64,000 nucleotides of DNA from Candidatus Hermodarchaeota archaeon (GTDB lineage: Archaea > Asgardarchaeota > Hermodarchaeia > Hermodarchaeales > Hermodarchaeaceae): positions 52,232 to 116,231 of the forward strand of contig JAEOTO010000032.1 of NCBI GenBank assembly GCA_016839805.1, read 5' to 3'. The position numbers were made by a program, and so were the translations under genes. The notes under the pieces are model-generated. The model saw nothing but the letters and a program-made list of their open reading frames with translations, had not been told where the DNA came from and did not search any database. This document shows positions 49,646-58,734 of the stretch, one piece after another. How positions within the stretch are numbered: position 1 is the first letter of the stretch; each line of letters begins with the position of its first letter.

Positions 49646-51721
49646 TCATCCATTGTTTTCAGAACTTTCATTTCGTCGCTCTTGACGGTATTCTTCAATT
49701 AAACGTTCAAGCGCATAAGCTGCAGCTTCACGTTCAGAAGATTCATATCTATCCTGCCATTTTGTGATTTCCTTATCTAGTTGCTCGACATCAACAACGG
49801 CAAATTCGTCAACAACAGTGATTTGTAATAATTCTGCATCTATTACGGGTATATGTGCGGCTTTAAACTGTTTAAGTGCTAGATGAGACATCGTTCCGTG
49901 CGTTATTACCAGCTGAACCCCGAATTGAATTAATTGCTCAGCTGTTGAGCGTCCACCTCCGCTTGGATCCTGGATGTATACGACTTTTCTCCTCTTTCGT
50001 GGATATCGATCGCTGAGTCGGCGAAGTTCTTCTTGAGAAAAGTGTGGGAGAACCACAACGGGTTGTACCTCACCCCGAATTTCTAGTCGCCGCATTAATT
50101 TCAAATTTGTTAAGGTGCGTTTCGTACTCTCAAGCGTTTGGTTTTGTTCATGAAGTCTTTTTTCTAATCTTTGGATTTCAACATCTTTTCGCTGGATTTG
50201 TTCATCACGGCGTTGCTCTCGTTGTTCCACATTTAATGCACGATTAAGTTGCTGTTTAATATGCTTCAATTCTTGTTTGGTTTTCTTTTGTTCTTCAAGA
50301 CTTAGATGATGTTGACTCTTTACAAATTCTAGTTGTCTTTGGAGAGATTCCACCTGACGCTGCAAACGGTCAATCATTCGTTCATATTGTTCAGATGTAT
50401 AGCCTTCCCCTACAGATTGACTGAGTATCACAGGTTCAATTTTTGCGTCTTTAGGTTCCTTGCTAATTATGGATTGCTCGATTGCATCACTAATAGACAC
50501 ACCTTGAAAAACCATCGATACAGCTTTAGAAATCAAATGGAGTTCTTCACTTTTCCGTAAATTCTGGTTAAGTGACTTCAATTTTTTCCCGTAGGCCTGA
50601 AAGACCTTTGTGATCGCCGCGACTGCATCTCGTTGATGGGCATTCCTTGGACTTAGTTCAGAATTTGCGGTGAATGATTTCGCTAATTCCCTTTTCTCCA
50701 CTACAGACATCAATCTGTCCGGAACAAATAGGTGAGCTTGTAACGATCTACTAAGCTTTTCGATGAAACTTGGAGCAGGAGATACATCAGATGCGATTAG
50801 AACCGGTTTCCCAAATTCAACCAGATATCTGATAACATCTCCTCGTGATAAACCTCGCCCGCTATGAATTGCCATAAGATGACCCGAAATATCAGAAATT
50901 GCTATTCCAACTGTTGTGCCAGCATCAATGCCAACGACTAATAGCCGTCGCGGACCAAGATGCTCTCCATTTTCTTCTCTGGGCGAATATAATAGAGAAC
51001 GACGTTTTACAGGGGATATCCGAACAGCCACACCAGCAATTCGATTCACTTCGGATTGAACTAGTTTACTAACGCTATCAACCGCTTTGTATACATGTAT
51101 TGCACATCTGGACAAACCGTGTGAAGTTCTGGTTTCGTATTCATCGTAATCTATACCCGCTTTAGTTAGTTTCTCTAAGATTTTTCGAGCAACCTGTTGA
51201 ATAGCTCCATGCATTCGTCTCTGATAACGAGCTTGAGAATAACCACCAGGTCCAATATTCCTAGCTCTAGTTATTGTGATTCGGGTTTCATGTGCTAAGG
51301 CAGAAACTTCTATTCCAACACCTAAGGCAGCTAATTTCGCTAATACTGTTGCTGTCTCAATCGGTGAAGGGTGTTTGATTATTTCTATTCCGTGTCTTGT
51401 TGCTAGTTTTTTTAGTGATGTCATACCATGGATTGGTGAACCAGTAACTTGGATAACCCGAACTTTTGAAGAAATCTTTGATAGAAACTCAATCACGCCT
51501 TTTTCTGTGGGAGCCAATTCAAGTAGGTTATCAGTTGCAATGATGTCAGGTTCGAGCTTGCGAATAACCTTTAATAATTCATTTCGTCGGATGGAGCTTT
51601 GGGTTTCAAGCACTTCGTCTTGAAAAAGCACCATTGCATAACGAGGGGTTTTTTTAGCGGATGGGGAGCTTTGAGGAAGAATATCAAAGCTAATTATTTG
51701 GGGACCAGAAGTTTTAGTCAT
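49646..51721 (-). CDS. DUF460 (COG2433) protein, RNase H-like fold with coiled-coil
   Basis: 691 residues. N-terminal part includes ISFDILPQSSP and VIQVTGSPIHGM; the central RNase H-like core is LLVVGIDAGTTVGIAIS, with ARNAHQRDAVAAITKVFQ later, a pattern of the DUF460 family. A long coiled-coil (about 450-560) and a C-terminal domain with YIQDPSGGGRSTAEQLIQF follow. The family is widely conserved in archaea and unassigned; the nuclease-like core suggests nucleic-acid work. Its start overlaps the rio2 stop by 8 bases. Confidence 0.9.
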   Translation of the reverse strand: MTKTSGPQIISFDILPQSSPSAKKTPRYAMVLFQDEVLETQSSIRRNELLKVIRKLEPDIIATDNLLELAPTEKGVIEFLSKISSKVRVIQVTGSPIHGMTSLKKLATRHGIEIIKHPSPIETATVLAKLAALGVGIEVSALAHETRITITRARNIGPGGYSQARYQRRMHGAIQQVARKILEKLTKAGIDYDEYETRTSHGLSRCAIHVYKAVDSVSKLVQSEVNRIAGVAVRISPVKRRSLLYSPREENGEHLGPRRLLVVGIDAGTTVGIAISDISGHLMAIHSGRGLSRGDVIRYLVEFGKPVLIASDVSPAPSFIEKLSRSLQAHLFVPDRLMSVVEKRELAKSFTANSELSPRNAHQRDAVAAITKVFQAYGKKLKSLNQNLRKSEELHLISKAVSMVFQGVSISDAIEQSIISKEPKDAKIEPVILSQSVGEGYTSEQYERMIDRLQRQVESLQRQLEFVKSQHHLSLEEQKKTKQELKHIKQQLNRALNVEQREQRRDEQIQRKDVEIQRLEKRLHEQNQTLESTKRTLTNLKLMRRLEIRGEVQPVVVLPHFSQEELRRLSDRYPRKRRKVVYIQDPSGGGRSTAEQLIQFGVQLVITHGTMSHLALKQFKAAHIPVIDAELLQITVVDEFAVVDVEQLDKEITKWQDRYESSEREAAAYALERLIEEYRQERRNESSENNG

Positions 51722-52622
51722 TCTTCTTTTTTCCTTGTTTTGGGGCGGTCACTCTTTTTAGAGTTTCATCAACGTCATACATTATACTAAACCTGCGTTT
51801 GAAAAATGTAAGAATATGGGAGAGATCTCGTTTTAGTAGCCACATAGAATTTGGATGACTTAGGGGTTGCCATTGAGGCCAATCAAAGATGGTAACTTGT
51901 TCATTTTCATCGACGAAGATATTGTATTCACTGAGGTCACCATGAACTAGTTTTGCTTTCTGGTAGGCAAGTTGCACTTGTTGAAGAATTTGCTCAAGCA
52001 CATTATGAGGGTGTTCCAATTCTGATATTTGAAGCAGTAGATCACCCGTCATTTGCGACATTACGATGACGTGGCGATTAAGCGCTATTGGTTGCGGCAC
52101 TTTCCCACCAATATCATACAATATTCGTAAAACCCCGAATTCTCTTTTCGCTGCTCGTTTACTGAAGGCTATCCAAGAATGGATGGGTTCATCTTTGAGC
52201 TTGCGGAGTCTTCGAATGCGTTTAAAACTCGTTTGTCCCCATCGAAGAAACTTTACAGCAACCTCCTTTCCATTTGCGTCCAAAGAACTGTACACGGTTG
52301 CTTCCTTACCGACACCATAAGGTTGCCCAAGAGATACAATTACATCTTTTTGGGCCAAGTCATGCAAGGCTAATGCATCATAACCTGCACGCGATATCCG
52401 ATATCCAAGGTAATGTTCTTTTTTCCGTTGTACTAATCTAATTTTATTTAATTTCCCAAGAAGAAATAGAATATCATCTTCATCCAGCGATAATTTTGTC
52501 GCGACCTCTTCAAGAGGGATGTACTCAAATCGATGTACTAATTCTTCGAGAGCTTGAAGTACTTGAATTTCTTCAGATGAGATTTCTTGCAGAATCTTGG
52601 CGAGACGGTACAACTCAATCAC
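51714..52622 (-). CDS. rio2: RIO2-type serine kinase
   Basis: 302 residues from GTG 52622 (VIELYRLAKILQEISSEEIQ), chosen because Rio2 begins just before the winged helix; ATG 52721 and 52811 give longer forms with non-family sequence. The N-terminal winged helix (IPLEEVATKLSLDEDDILFL) precedes the kinase: GKEATVYS P-loop, AVKFLRWG (Lys), KLVHGDLSEYNIF (catalytic loop) and VTIFDWPQ (metal Asp). Rio2 acts in 40S/30S maturation. Coupled to the DUF460 gene by overlap. Confidence 0.9.
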   Translation of the reverse strand: MIELYRLAKILQEISSEEIQVLQALEELVHRFEYIPLEEVATKLSLDEDDILFLLGKLNKIRLVQRKKEHYLGYRISRAGYDALALHDLAQKDVIVSLGQPYGVGKEATVYSSLDANGKEVAVKFLRWGQTSFKRIRRLRKLKDEPIHSWIAFSKRAAKREFGVLRILYDIGGKVPQPIALNRHVIVMSQMTGDLLLQISELEHPHNVLEQILQQVQLAYQKAKLVHGDLSEYNIFVDENEQVTIFDWPQWQPLSHPNSMWLLKRDLSHILTFFKRRFSIMYDVDETLKRVTAPKQGKKKND

Positions 52623-52810
52623 GTGAATTGCGGTGTTACGCCGACAAAAAGCTATTGGGAGTAAGTTATCAATTGAGTCAGTCTCTTTTTGAATAAAAGC
52701 TTGGATTATTGGTGAAAGCATTCCTTTACCATTCAGCTGGGAAACGTATATTAAGGAGAGCCACCGAAATTGGCTACCGAGTCTATTTACTAAGGCGGGA
52801 GTTTTATACA

Positions 52811-53119
52811 TTGAAGGAACGATTTGAAGTACCCGATGAAAAGGTTCTAAAAGTGGCTAAAGCGCTTTCCAGCGATACGCGACTTGCGATTATTGCTCTA
52901 CTCATTAACAAGAGCATGGATGTTAGTCGAATTGCAGAAGCTCTAAAACAAACTGAAGCGAATATCAGTGCTCAAGTTAAGCTTCTAGAGCAGGCTGGAC
53001 TCATTAAGAGTCATTATGAGCCCGGCGAGCATGGTGTAAGAAAAGTTTGTGAACCTGCTGTTAAGAATGTCATTTTTGATACGACATCTCTTAAACTGGA
53101 GACTCATACTCGGAAATAA
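52811..53119 (+). CDS. ArsR-like winged-helix regulator
   Basis: 102 residues from TTG 52811 (LKERFEVPDEKVLKVAKALS), preceded by GGGAG nine bases upstream; ATG 52709 would add 34 residues of doubtful content. The helix-turn-helix is DTRLAIIALLINKSMDVSRI plus EALKQTEANISAQVKLLEQA, then wing YEPGEHGVRKVCEP. No metal-binding Cys pair is obvious, so the signal is unknown. Divergent from rio2 with a gap of about 190 bases that holds only starts and leader. Confidence 0.83.
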   Translation: MKERFEVPDEKVLKVAKALSSDTRLAIIALLINKSMDVSRIAEALKQTEANISAQVKLLEQAGLIKSHYEPGEHGVRKVCEPAVKNVIFDTTSLKLETHTRK

Positions 53120-53190
53120 AATTGAAGGCCACAAGCAGTAGTTGGAGAGCGTAAATTTTAATAGACTCCAATTTCTCCTCTGAAAAGAAA

Positions 53191-53448
53191 GTGATACGAA
53201 TGTCAAATGAAAACTCCAGAATACGATTAGTTAGAAGATCTTTTGGAACATTCATAGAAGCTCTAATAATTTTCATTCTCCTGGTAAGTGGCATTGGTGT
53301 TGCTGTAGTTAGTAAAATCGTTGGCTTAATAGCCCCTGGATTATTCCTTCTTGCGATTAGTGTTGGTGTAGAGATTGCTGGAATAATCCTCGTGGGTCTT
53401 TATTTTTACTTTAGATCAATTCGTCGGACCGAAATTGAGCCCGAATAG
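53191..53448 (+). CDS. small two-helix membrane protein
   Basis: 85 residues. A basic N-terminus (ENSRIRLVRRSF) is followed by two hydrophobic helices (IEALIIFILLVSGIGVAVV and LFLLAISVGVEIAGIILV) and a charged tail. No family recognised. It lies between the ArsR-like regulator and the A24 peptidase on the same strand. Confidence 0.7.
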   Translation: MIRMSNENSRIRLVRRSFGTFIEALIIFILLVSGIGVAVVSKIVGLIAPGLFLLAISVGVEIAGIILVGLYFYFRSIRRTEIEPE

Positions 53449-53510
53449 TGGTTCCTAGTAGTTGAGGACCTTTAAAGGGGTCAAATCCAGGTATATTTTG
53501 AGGGTATCGA

Positions 53511-54110
53511 GTGGACATCATCCTCGGAGTTGCTGTTACCATTTTTGTTTTCGCTCTCCTTCTCTATGCTGCAATAACGGATCTTCAAACAGGTGAGGTG
53601 TCTAACTCGGTCTGGATAATAGGGTTACTGGCTCTCCCTATCACTATTTTTCGCATGGTCTTATATGGAGCCATACTTCTCTACATATTTCAAGCTGTGT
53701 TAGTCCTCGTTTTTGTGATTATTGGATTTTATGTTGGGCTATTGGGTGGCGCCGATGGGAAAGCAATTCTTCTTGTGTCCCTGATTTACCCCTGGAATGT
53801 TTTTACTCCTTTATGGTTAATTGCCGCTCCTTTCTTAGTCCAGGCAGGAGGCTTCTGTTTATTGGGCGTATATAGTTTGTTTCTTTTAATTAGAAATGGA
53901 GTAACGTGGAGACGATTAACTCCCAGCCAACGAAAAACAACAAGACCCATAAAGCGAATATTTTGGCTTACTCGCCGGTTTAACCGACCAAACTCTAAGA
54001 AAAAAGGAACTGAGTGGAAACCTGTTTCAGTTGCATTAATTGCCTATTTTTTAATTGCCTACATTAGCTTGTTGATTTTATCAGGTGTACAAATTCTGAT
54101 GTTGAATTAA
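53511..54110 (+). CDS. type IV prepilin/preflagellin peptidase-like membrane protein (A24)
   Basis: 199 residues, GTG start, about six hydrophobic helices. The two aspartate sites of A24 peptidases are seen: ITDLQTGEVSN (D, then TGxxxN) near residue 24 and GGADGKAILL (G-x-D-x-K) near residue 82. Such enzymes cut the signal peptides of archaellins, pilins and related proteins. The last about 60 residues contain a basic loop and one more helix. No pilin operon lies in this window. Confidence 0.85.
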   Translation: MDIILGVAVTIFVFALLLYAAITDLQTGEVSNSVWIIGLLALPITIFRMVLYGAILLYIFQAVLVLVFVIIGFYVGLLGGADGKAILLVSLIYPWNVFTPLWLIAAPFLVQAGGFCLLGVYSLFLLIRNGVTWRRLTPSQRKTTRPIKRIFWLTRRFNRPNSKKKGTEWKPVSVALIAYFLIAYISLLILSGVQILMLN

Positions 54111-54844
54111 AGTTCGCCACCAGGCATGACAACAAGCCCTGAACTACTAATTTCGAAAGGAAACCGTTTCAAACTGTGCCCTGTTTGACGCATCTTTCGT
54201 ACAACTAAGCTACGGCGAAGTTCACGATCCTGTTCGGTGAGGAATAAGATAACTAGCCCCTGAGCGATGAATTCTTCCACCCCATAACGACTGAACCCTG
54301 TGGAACCCTCAGCAACTTCTGAGGTCATTATTGAAGTAGCGCCAAGTTCCCGAAGTAAACTTGATAATTTGAATATTGCGTTTCTCACTGCAGCTATTCC
54401 TTCAAATCTCACTCCAAGGCCTGACACGGAATCAATGACGATTCGCCTAGCGTTAATTCGTTTGGTCACACGATAGATTTCTTGTGCAAGAGCATTAATA
54501 TCAAGACCTGTTCTAATAGCGTGTGGTTCTGTAGTCGGTAATCCAGCTTTGCTGGAGGCTGCATCAACAATAATGAGTTTTTCTTCTTCTTGCAGTTTCT
54601 CAAAATTCCATCCGAAGCGTGCTGCTTCGCGTCGTAGTTCTTTAGGACGTTCTTCTAAAGTTACAAACACTCCATTGTCTCCATATTTCATTGCACCGGA
54701 ATAGAGAAATTGCATGCAGAAAATTGTCTTCCCTGTACCAGCCCCACCGGAGACTAATACATTACTTCCAGGAATGTATCCTCCATGAAGGATGCCATCT
54801 AAGCCTGGAATTCCCGTCTTCACCCTTTCTGATGTCTCAGACAT
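54107..54844 (-). CDS. KaiC-like RecA-superfamily ATPase
   Basis: 245 residues from ATG 54844 (MSETSERVKTGIPGLDGIL); longer in-frame starts run into the Lrp gene and add basic sequence outside the family. Walker A GGAGTGKT (about 32-39), VTLEERPKELRREAARFG, VDAASSKAGLPT, Walker B RIVIDSVSGLG. Single-domain KaiC-like ATPases of archaea are mostly uncharacterised and often paired with regulators. Its start overlaps the stop of the Lrp/AsnC gene by 8 bases. The 3' end overlaps the A24 peptidase gene convergently by 4 bases. Confidence 0.9.
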   Translation of the reverse strand: MSETSERVKTGIPGLDGILHGGYIPGSNVLVSGGAGTGKTIFCMQFLYSGAMKYGDNGVFVTLEERPKELRREAARFGWNFEKLQEEEKLIIVDAASSKAGLPTTEPHAIRTGLDINALAQEIYRVTKRINARRIVIDSVSGLGVRFEGIAAVRNAIFKLSSLLRELGATSIMTSEVAEGSTGFSRYGVEEFIAQGLVILFLTEQDRELRRSLVVRKMRQTGHSLKRFPFEISSSGLVVMPGGEL

Positions 54845-55364
54845 CTTCTTTTTCCTCCGTTTCGATAAGGGGTAAGCCTGTTCCAACCAGAGTCTCACCC
54901 TTTGATGGTTGTTTGAGGAACCATAATCTAGCGTCGACAACATCGGGGTTGTCTTTGAGCTTTTCAAATATTTCTTCAAGTTCCGTTTTCTGTTTCCCAA
55001 GAATAAACGCGAAAATTCCCGTTTCAGTTTCATTAAGCGCAAGAAAAATTACATTCGTTCGATTTTCAAGATCAGCCTTTATTTTTTGAGTGTGTTCTAC
55101 GGTGATGTCTCGAAGAATATGTCCACCAATTTCAACAAATAACACACCACATACAGTGAACCCCAGCATTTCCTGATCGATGCTTACTGTGAATTTCTTT
55201 ATGACTCCTGCCTGTTGAAGTTTGCGGATTCGAAATAAAATTGTCGTGTCCGGAATATTTTGTTTCATCGCTTTTGATAGAGTTCTCGCAATTTGGGTGT
55301 ACTTTGCTCGACCATCCGTTTGGAGTAAAGAGAGGATTTGCATATCCTTATCATCAAGTTTCAC
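54837..55364 (-). CDS. Lrp/AsnC-family regulator
   Basis: 175 residues. N-terminal HTH (DDKDMQILSLLQTDGRAKYT, then TILFRIRKLQQAGVIKKF) and a C-terminal RAM/ACT-like domain (TVCGVLFVEIG, VIFLALNETETGIFAFILG). Cotranscribed with the KaiC-like gene (8-base overlap). It probably senses an amino acid or similar ligand. Confidence 0.88.
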   Translation of the reverse strand: MKLDDKDMQILSLLQTDGRAKYTQIARTLSKAMKQNIPDTTILFRIRKLQQAGVIKKFTVSIDQEMLGFTVCGVLFVEIGGHILRDITVEHTQKIKADLENRTNVIFLALNETETGIFAFILGKQKTELEEIFEKLKDNPDVVDARLWFLKQPSKGETLVGTGLPLIETEEKEDV

Positions 55365-55466
55365 TAAACTCCCTCGATATCACATTACTAAATCGACATT
55401 AGAAAAGGTGACCTATTAAGGTTTCCTCAACTAATATCCGGTTCCAAAGAGAAATCTTCAACTTGA

Positions 55467-55793
55467 TTAGGGAGGTAGCGCGGTAGCTGCATAAATGAAG
55501 TTAAACCCTAGTAGGTAAATCATGAGGAATAACAGAACAGCTGTGCCTAGTCCCTTAATCAATCCCTTGACATGTCCACCAATTTCTTGAGGATTAACAC
55601 CTAGAAGATATACGGCAAGGAAATACGACAAGATAATTAGTACTAATCCGATAACAAACCCAATCAAACCTAAGGGACCCCAAAGGTTTAAACCCAATAC
55701 AATAGCTGCAGAAATAAATGCAAAAATTATGCGCGTATAGTATATCCGATCTTCAGGTGTTATACGCTCAAATAATGAAGTCATCTTTTCCAA
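55467..55793 (-). CDS. EMC6/Rab5IP-like membrane protein
   Basis: 108 residues, three hydrophobic helices. The phrase TRIIFAFISAAIVLGLNLWG, then GPLGLIGFVIGLVLIILSYF, and HVKGLIKGLGTAVLLFLMIY has the helix-Gly pattern of EMC6 (a subunit of the ER membrane insertion complex), and archaeal EMC6-like proteins are known. The divergent neighbour is rqcH, which acts on stalled nascent chains; the two starts are 16 bases apart. Family call is moderate. Confidence 0.6.
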   Translation of the reverse strand: MEKMTSLFERITPEDRIYYTRIIFAFISAAIVLGLNLWGPLGLIGFVIGLVLIILSYFLAVYLLGVNPQEIGGHVKGLIKGLGTAVLLFLMIYLLGFNFIYAATALPP

Positions 55794-55808
55794 CGATGGT
55801 GAGCCTCC

Positions 55809-57818
55809 ATGAATCCAGGTATGACAGCGTCCGATATTTTCGTTGTGCTTCGCGAAGTTAAGGACTTAATAGTCGAGAGATGGATTCTGAATGTTTATCA
55901 ACTTAACGGTATTCTACTTTTTAAGATCAGTTCTGATACACCGAATAAAACCTGGCTATTGATTGAACCTGGAAAGAGGATGCACTTAACATCCCTCAGA
56001 TATGAACGAGAAGCAAAACTACGCGCGTTTTGTAAAGCACTCCGGAAACATCTACGAGATCATAAAATATCGGTTATTGAACAACACGATTTCGATCGAG
56101 TCGTCTATCTACGAGCTGGACCACCCGAAAAACGATTTACATTAGTAATCGAGCTATTTGGCGGCGGGAACGCAATCCTCCTCGATCCCAAAGATCGCAT
56201 TGTATCTGCGATGACATATCGACGAATGCGAGACCGTGACATTGTTCGGGGAGCACCCTTTCAGTTTCCCCCATTACGAGCAGCTGATCCACGCCAAATA
56301 TCGGGTAAGGAGCTGAATTCCTTACTTGATGATTCTGAACAAGATATTGTCCGGACTTTAGTTCATAGCCTAAATATGAGCGGATCAACAGCCGAAGAAA
56401 TCCTATCTACAGCTGAAATCGCCTATAAAATCAACGCAAAGAGTTTAACCCCCAAACAACGAAAAACTCTGCATCAAGCATTGAGTTCATACTTCATAAC
56501 CCTGGCTGAGGAGCCACTTAAACCTAGAATTGTCCTAGGAGAAAATGAGGAGCCACTTCAAGTCCTACCAACAGAGAGTAAGCGTTTTCAGAAATCAAAA
56601 GTTAGATCATTTTCCACGTTTAACCAGGCCCTCGACAATTATTACTCAACTTACCATGAAGAAACGGCAGTAGAGGAAATCACTGATACATATCAACGTG
56701 ATTTCAAAAAGCTTCAATATTTATTGAGCCAACAGCAAGAGCACCTTGAAACCATGCAAACTAGGGCGAAGCAAAGCCGCGATGCAGCTAACGTGATTTA
56801 TCAAAACCTGAATTTAGTCGAAGAGCTCTTATCCACAATACAAGATGCACGTCAACAAGGTCATTCCTGGAAGGAAATTACCAAACGCCTTGAAAACGGA
56901 AGACAGCAGAAAATTCCTGCTGCAATGATTGTTAAAGGGATTCACCCACATTCAGGACGCATTCAAATTCAATTGAATGCCGTTTCGTTATCACTTGATA
57001 TTCGTTTGTCGGCCACTGAAAACGCGAACCAACTATTCCAGCGCAGTAAACAACTTGAGAAAAAAGTCAAAGGGGCCTCCATTGCTATCGAAAATACAAA
57101 ACAAAAAATTGCACGACTTGATGAAAAACGTGATGACGAACTTACTGCAGCAGATTCTGACAAGCTCATGTATCGGCGAAAGAAACGTTGGTTTGAGAAA
57201 TTTAGGTGGTTTGAAACATCTGGAGATTTTTTGGTCTTAGGAGGACGTGACGCAGGGAGTAACCAACAACTCATCCGGAAATATCTTGATGAGTCTGATC
57301 TCTTTTTCCATGCAGATTTTGCCGGAGCCCCCATAGTAATTGTCAAAACAGAGGGAAGAGATGTTTCTGAAGAAGAGTTAGCGGAAATCGCCATTTTTGC
57401 GGTGAGTTATTCACGTGCATGGAAAGCTAGTAGTAGCGCAGCAGATGCTTATTGGGTAACTAGTGATCAAGTTTCTTTAAGCGCCCCATCAGGAGAATTC
57501 TTACCAAAAGGCGCTGTGATGGTTAGGGGAGAACGGAATTATCTCCGAAATAATCCAGTTCGGATAGCTATTGGAGTAATAATTGAGGAAGGATTCCCTA
57601 TTATTATAGCTGGACCCGAGTCAACTATTCGGAAAAAAACCAAGGTGTTTTTTATAATAACCCCGGGAAAAATGAAGGTCTCAGATGCTGCAAAACGATT
57701 GAGAGCTGATTTTTCTGAAAGAGTTCCCTCAGAATTTCAAAGCAAAGTTCGAGCCTTAAGTATTGATGAAATTATCGCGATTTTACCTCCAGGTCCAATT
57801 GATTTTGTTAAAGAGTGA
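55809..57818 (+). CDS. rqcH: ribosome quality control protein RqcH/NEMF homologue
   Basis: 669 residues, start ATG 55809 or 55821. NFACT domains in order: N-terminal NFACT-N (TASDIFVVLREVKDLI, LRAGPPEKRFTLVIELFGGG), HhH, coiled-coil (about 310-460), NFACT-R with KKRWFEKFRWFETSGDFLVL and GGRDAGSNQQLIRKY, and the C-terminal NFACT domain. The family binds 50S/60S subunits with peptidyl-tRNA and adds C-terminal tails for degradation of stalled chains. Confidence 0.95.
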   Translation: MNPGMTASDIFVVLREVKDLIVERWILNVYQLNGILLFKISSDTPNKTWLLIEPGKRMHLTSLRYEREAKLRAFCKALRKHLRDHKISVIEQHDFDRVVYLRAGPPEKRFTLVIELFGGGNAILLDPKDRIVSAMTYRRMRDRDIVRGAPFQFPPLRAADPRQISGKELNSLLDDSEQDIVRTLVHSLNMSGSTAEEILSTAEIAYKINAKSLTPKQRKTLHQALSSYFITLAEEPLKPRIVLGENEEPLQVLPTESKRFQKSKVRSFSTFNQALDNYYSTYHEETAVEEITDTYQRDFKKLQYLLSQQQEHLETMQTRAKQSRDAANVIYQNLNLVEELLSTIQDARQQGHSWKEITKRLENGRQQKIPAAMIVKGIHPHSGRIQIQLNAVSLSLDIRLSATENANQLFQRSKQLEKKVKGASIAIENTKQKIARLDEKRDDELTAADSDKLMYRRKKRWFEKFRWFETSGDFLVLGGRDAGSNQQLIRKYLDESDLFFHADFAGAPIVIVKTEGRDVSEEELAEIAIFAVSYSRAWKASSSAADAYWVTSDQVSLSAPSGEFLPKGAVMVRGERNYLRNNPVRIAIGVIIEEGFPIIIAGPESTIRKKTKVFFIITPGKMKVSDAAKRLRADFSERVPSEFQSKVRALSIDEIIAILPPGPIDFVKE

Positions 57819-57901
57819 ATATCAGTTTTGGGATGTTTGGAACGTAAGAGCCAAACTATTTTGAGTAACGACGCTAACTATGGTTTGACGAGGTGAGGTA
57901 G

Positions 57902-58717
57902 GTGCATGTTGAAAAAATTATGGCAAGTCCAGTAAAAACTATAGATAAAGATCAAGTGGTTTCAATGGCATTGGAGTTGATGGAAAAATATGGTATCTCT
58001 GCAATTCCCGTAACAGATAGTAATCGTCTGGTAGGGTTAATCACTGAAGTAGATATTTTGGATCGACTAGGATCAGCTCGAGCAGGAAAACTGACTCCAT
58101 CCAGCATCCATGTTAGTTCTGTTATGGAGTTGAATCCTAAGACTGTTGAGCCGTCAACTAATCTGTTCAAAGCAGCAAATTTACTTCTTGAACGCCAAGA
58201 ACGAGCTTTACCAGTCGTAAAAGATGAGGAAATTGTTGGAATAATTACTAATACACATTTTGTAAAAAAATGCCTTGATATTGATAAGCACTATGTTCGT
58301 GATCTCAAACTGGAAAATCCAATCAGCATTAGTCCTACTGAACGGGTTGTACATGCCCGTCAGTTAATATTGACAAAGGGGATGCCGGGCCTGCCCGTGT
58401 TTGATCAAGGAGAAATAATTGGATTAGTTACTAAAAAACGGTTGGCGCTGGGCTTTGCTGCGTTTCGCCGAGAAACACCAGCGAAATATCAAAGCACTCG
58501 CTTGCGTGATTTTCGTGTATTGAATATTCTAACGACAACAGAGTTAACAACCACTCCTAATACTCCGATCGGTGAAGCTGCTGAGCTTCTGCTACGTGAA
58601 CATCAACATCTTCTACCTGTCATGAAGAAGGGAAATATGGTCAACATACTAATACGGCGTAATTTAGTTGACTTGGTTGCGAATCGATTTACACCACATA
58701 ACAATACGAGCCATTAA
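57902..58717 (+). CDS. four-CBS-domain protein
   Basis: 271 residues, GTG start. Four CBS motifs in tandem: KIMASPVKTIDKDQVV..GLITEVDILD, VMELNPKTVEPST..GIITNTHF, ENPISISPTERVV..GLVTKKRL, and LTTTELTTTPNTPI. CBS pairs bind adenosyl nucleotides and regulate partner proteins. No catalytic domain is attached. Located 84 bases behind rqcH and 17 before the AMMECR1 gene. Confidence 0.9.
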   Translation: MHVEKIMASPVKTIDKDQVVSMALELMEKYGISAIPVTDSNRLVGLITEVDILDRLGSARAGKLTPSSIHVSSVMELNPKTVEPSTNLFKAANLLLERQERALPVVKDEEIVGIITNTHFVKKCLDIDKHYVRDLKLENPISISPTERVVHARQLILTKGMPGLPVFDQGEIIGLVTKKRLALGFAAFRRETPAKYQSTRLRDFRVLNILTTTELTTTPNTPIGEAAELLLREHQHLLPVMKKGNMVNILIRRNLVDLVANRFTPHNNTSH

Positions 58718-58734
58718 TCCGGTGAAACGATCCA

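Noticed and set aside
54845..55042. Upstream extension of the KaiC-like gene
   Set aside because: It overlaps the Lrp gene heavily and adds basic sequence outside the family; ATG 54844 with an 8-base overlap is better.
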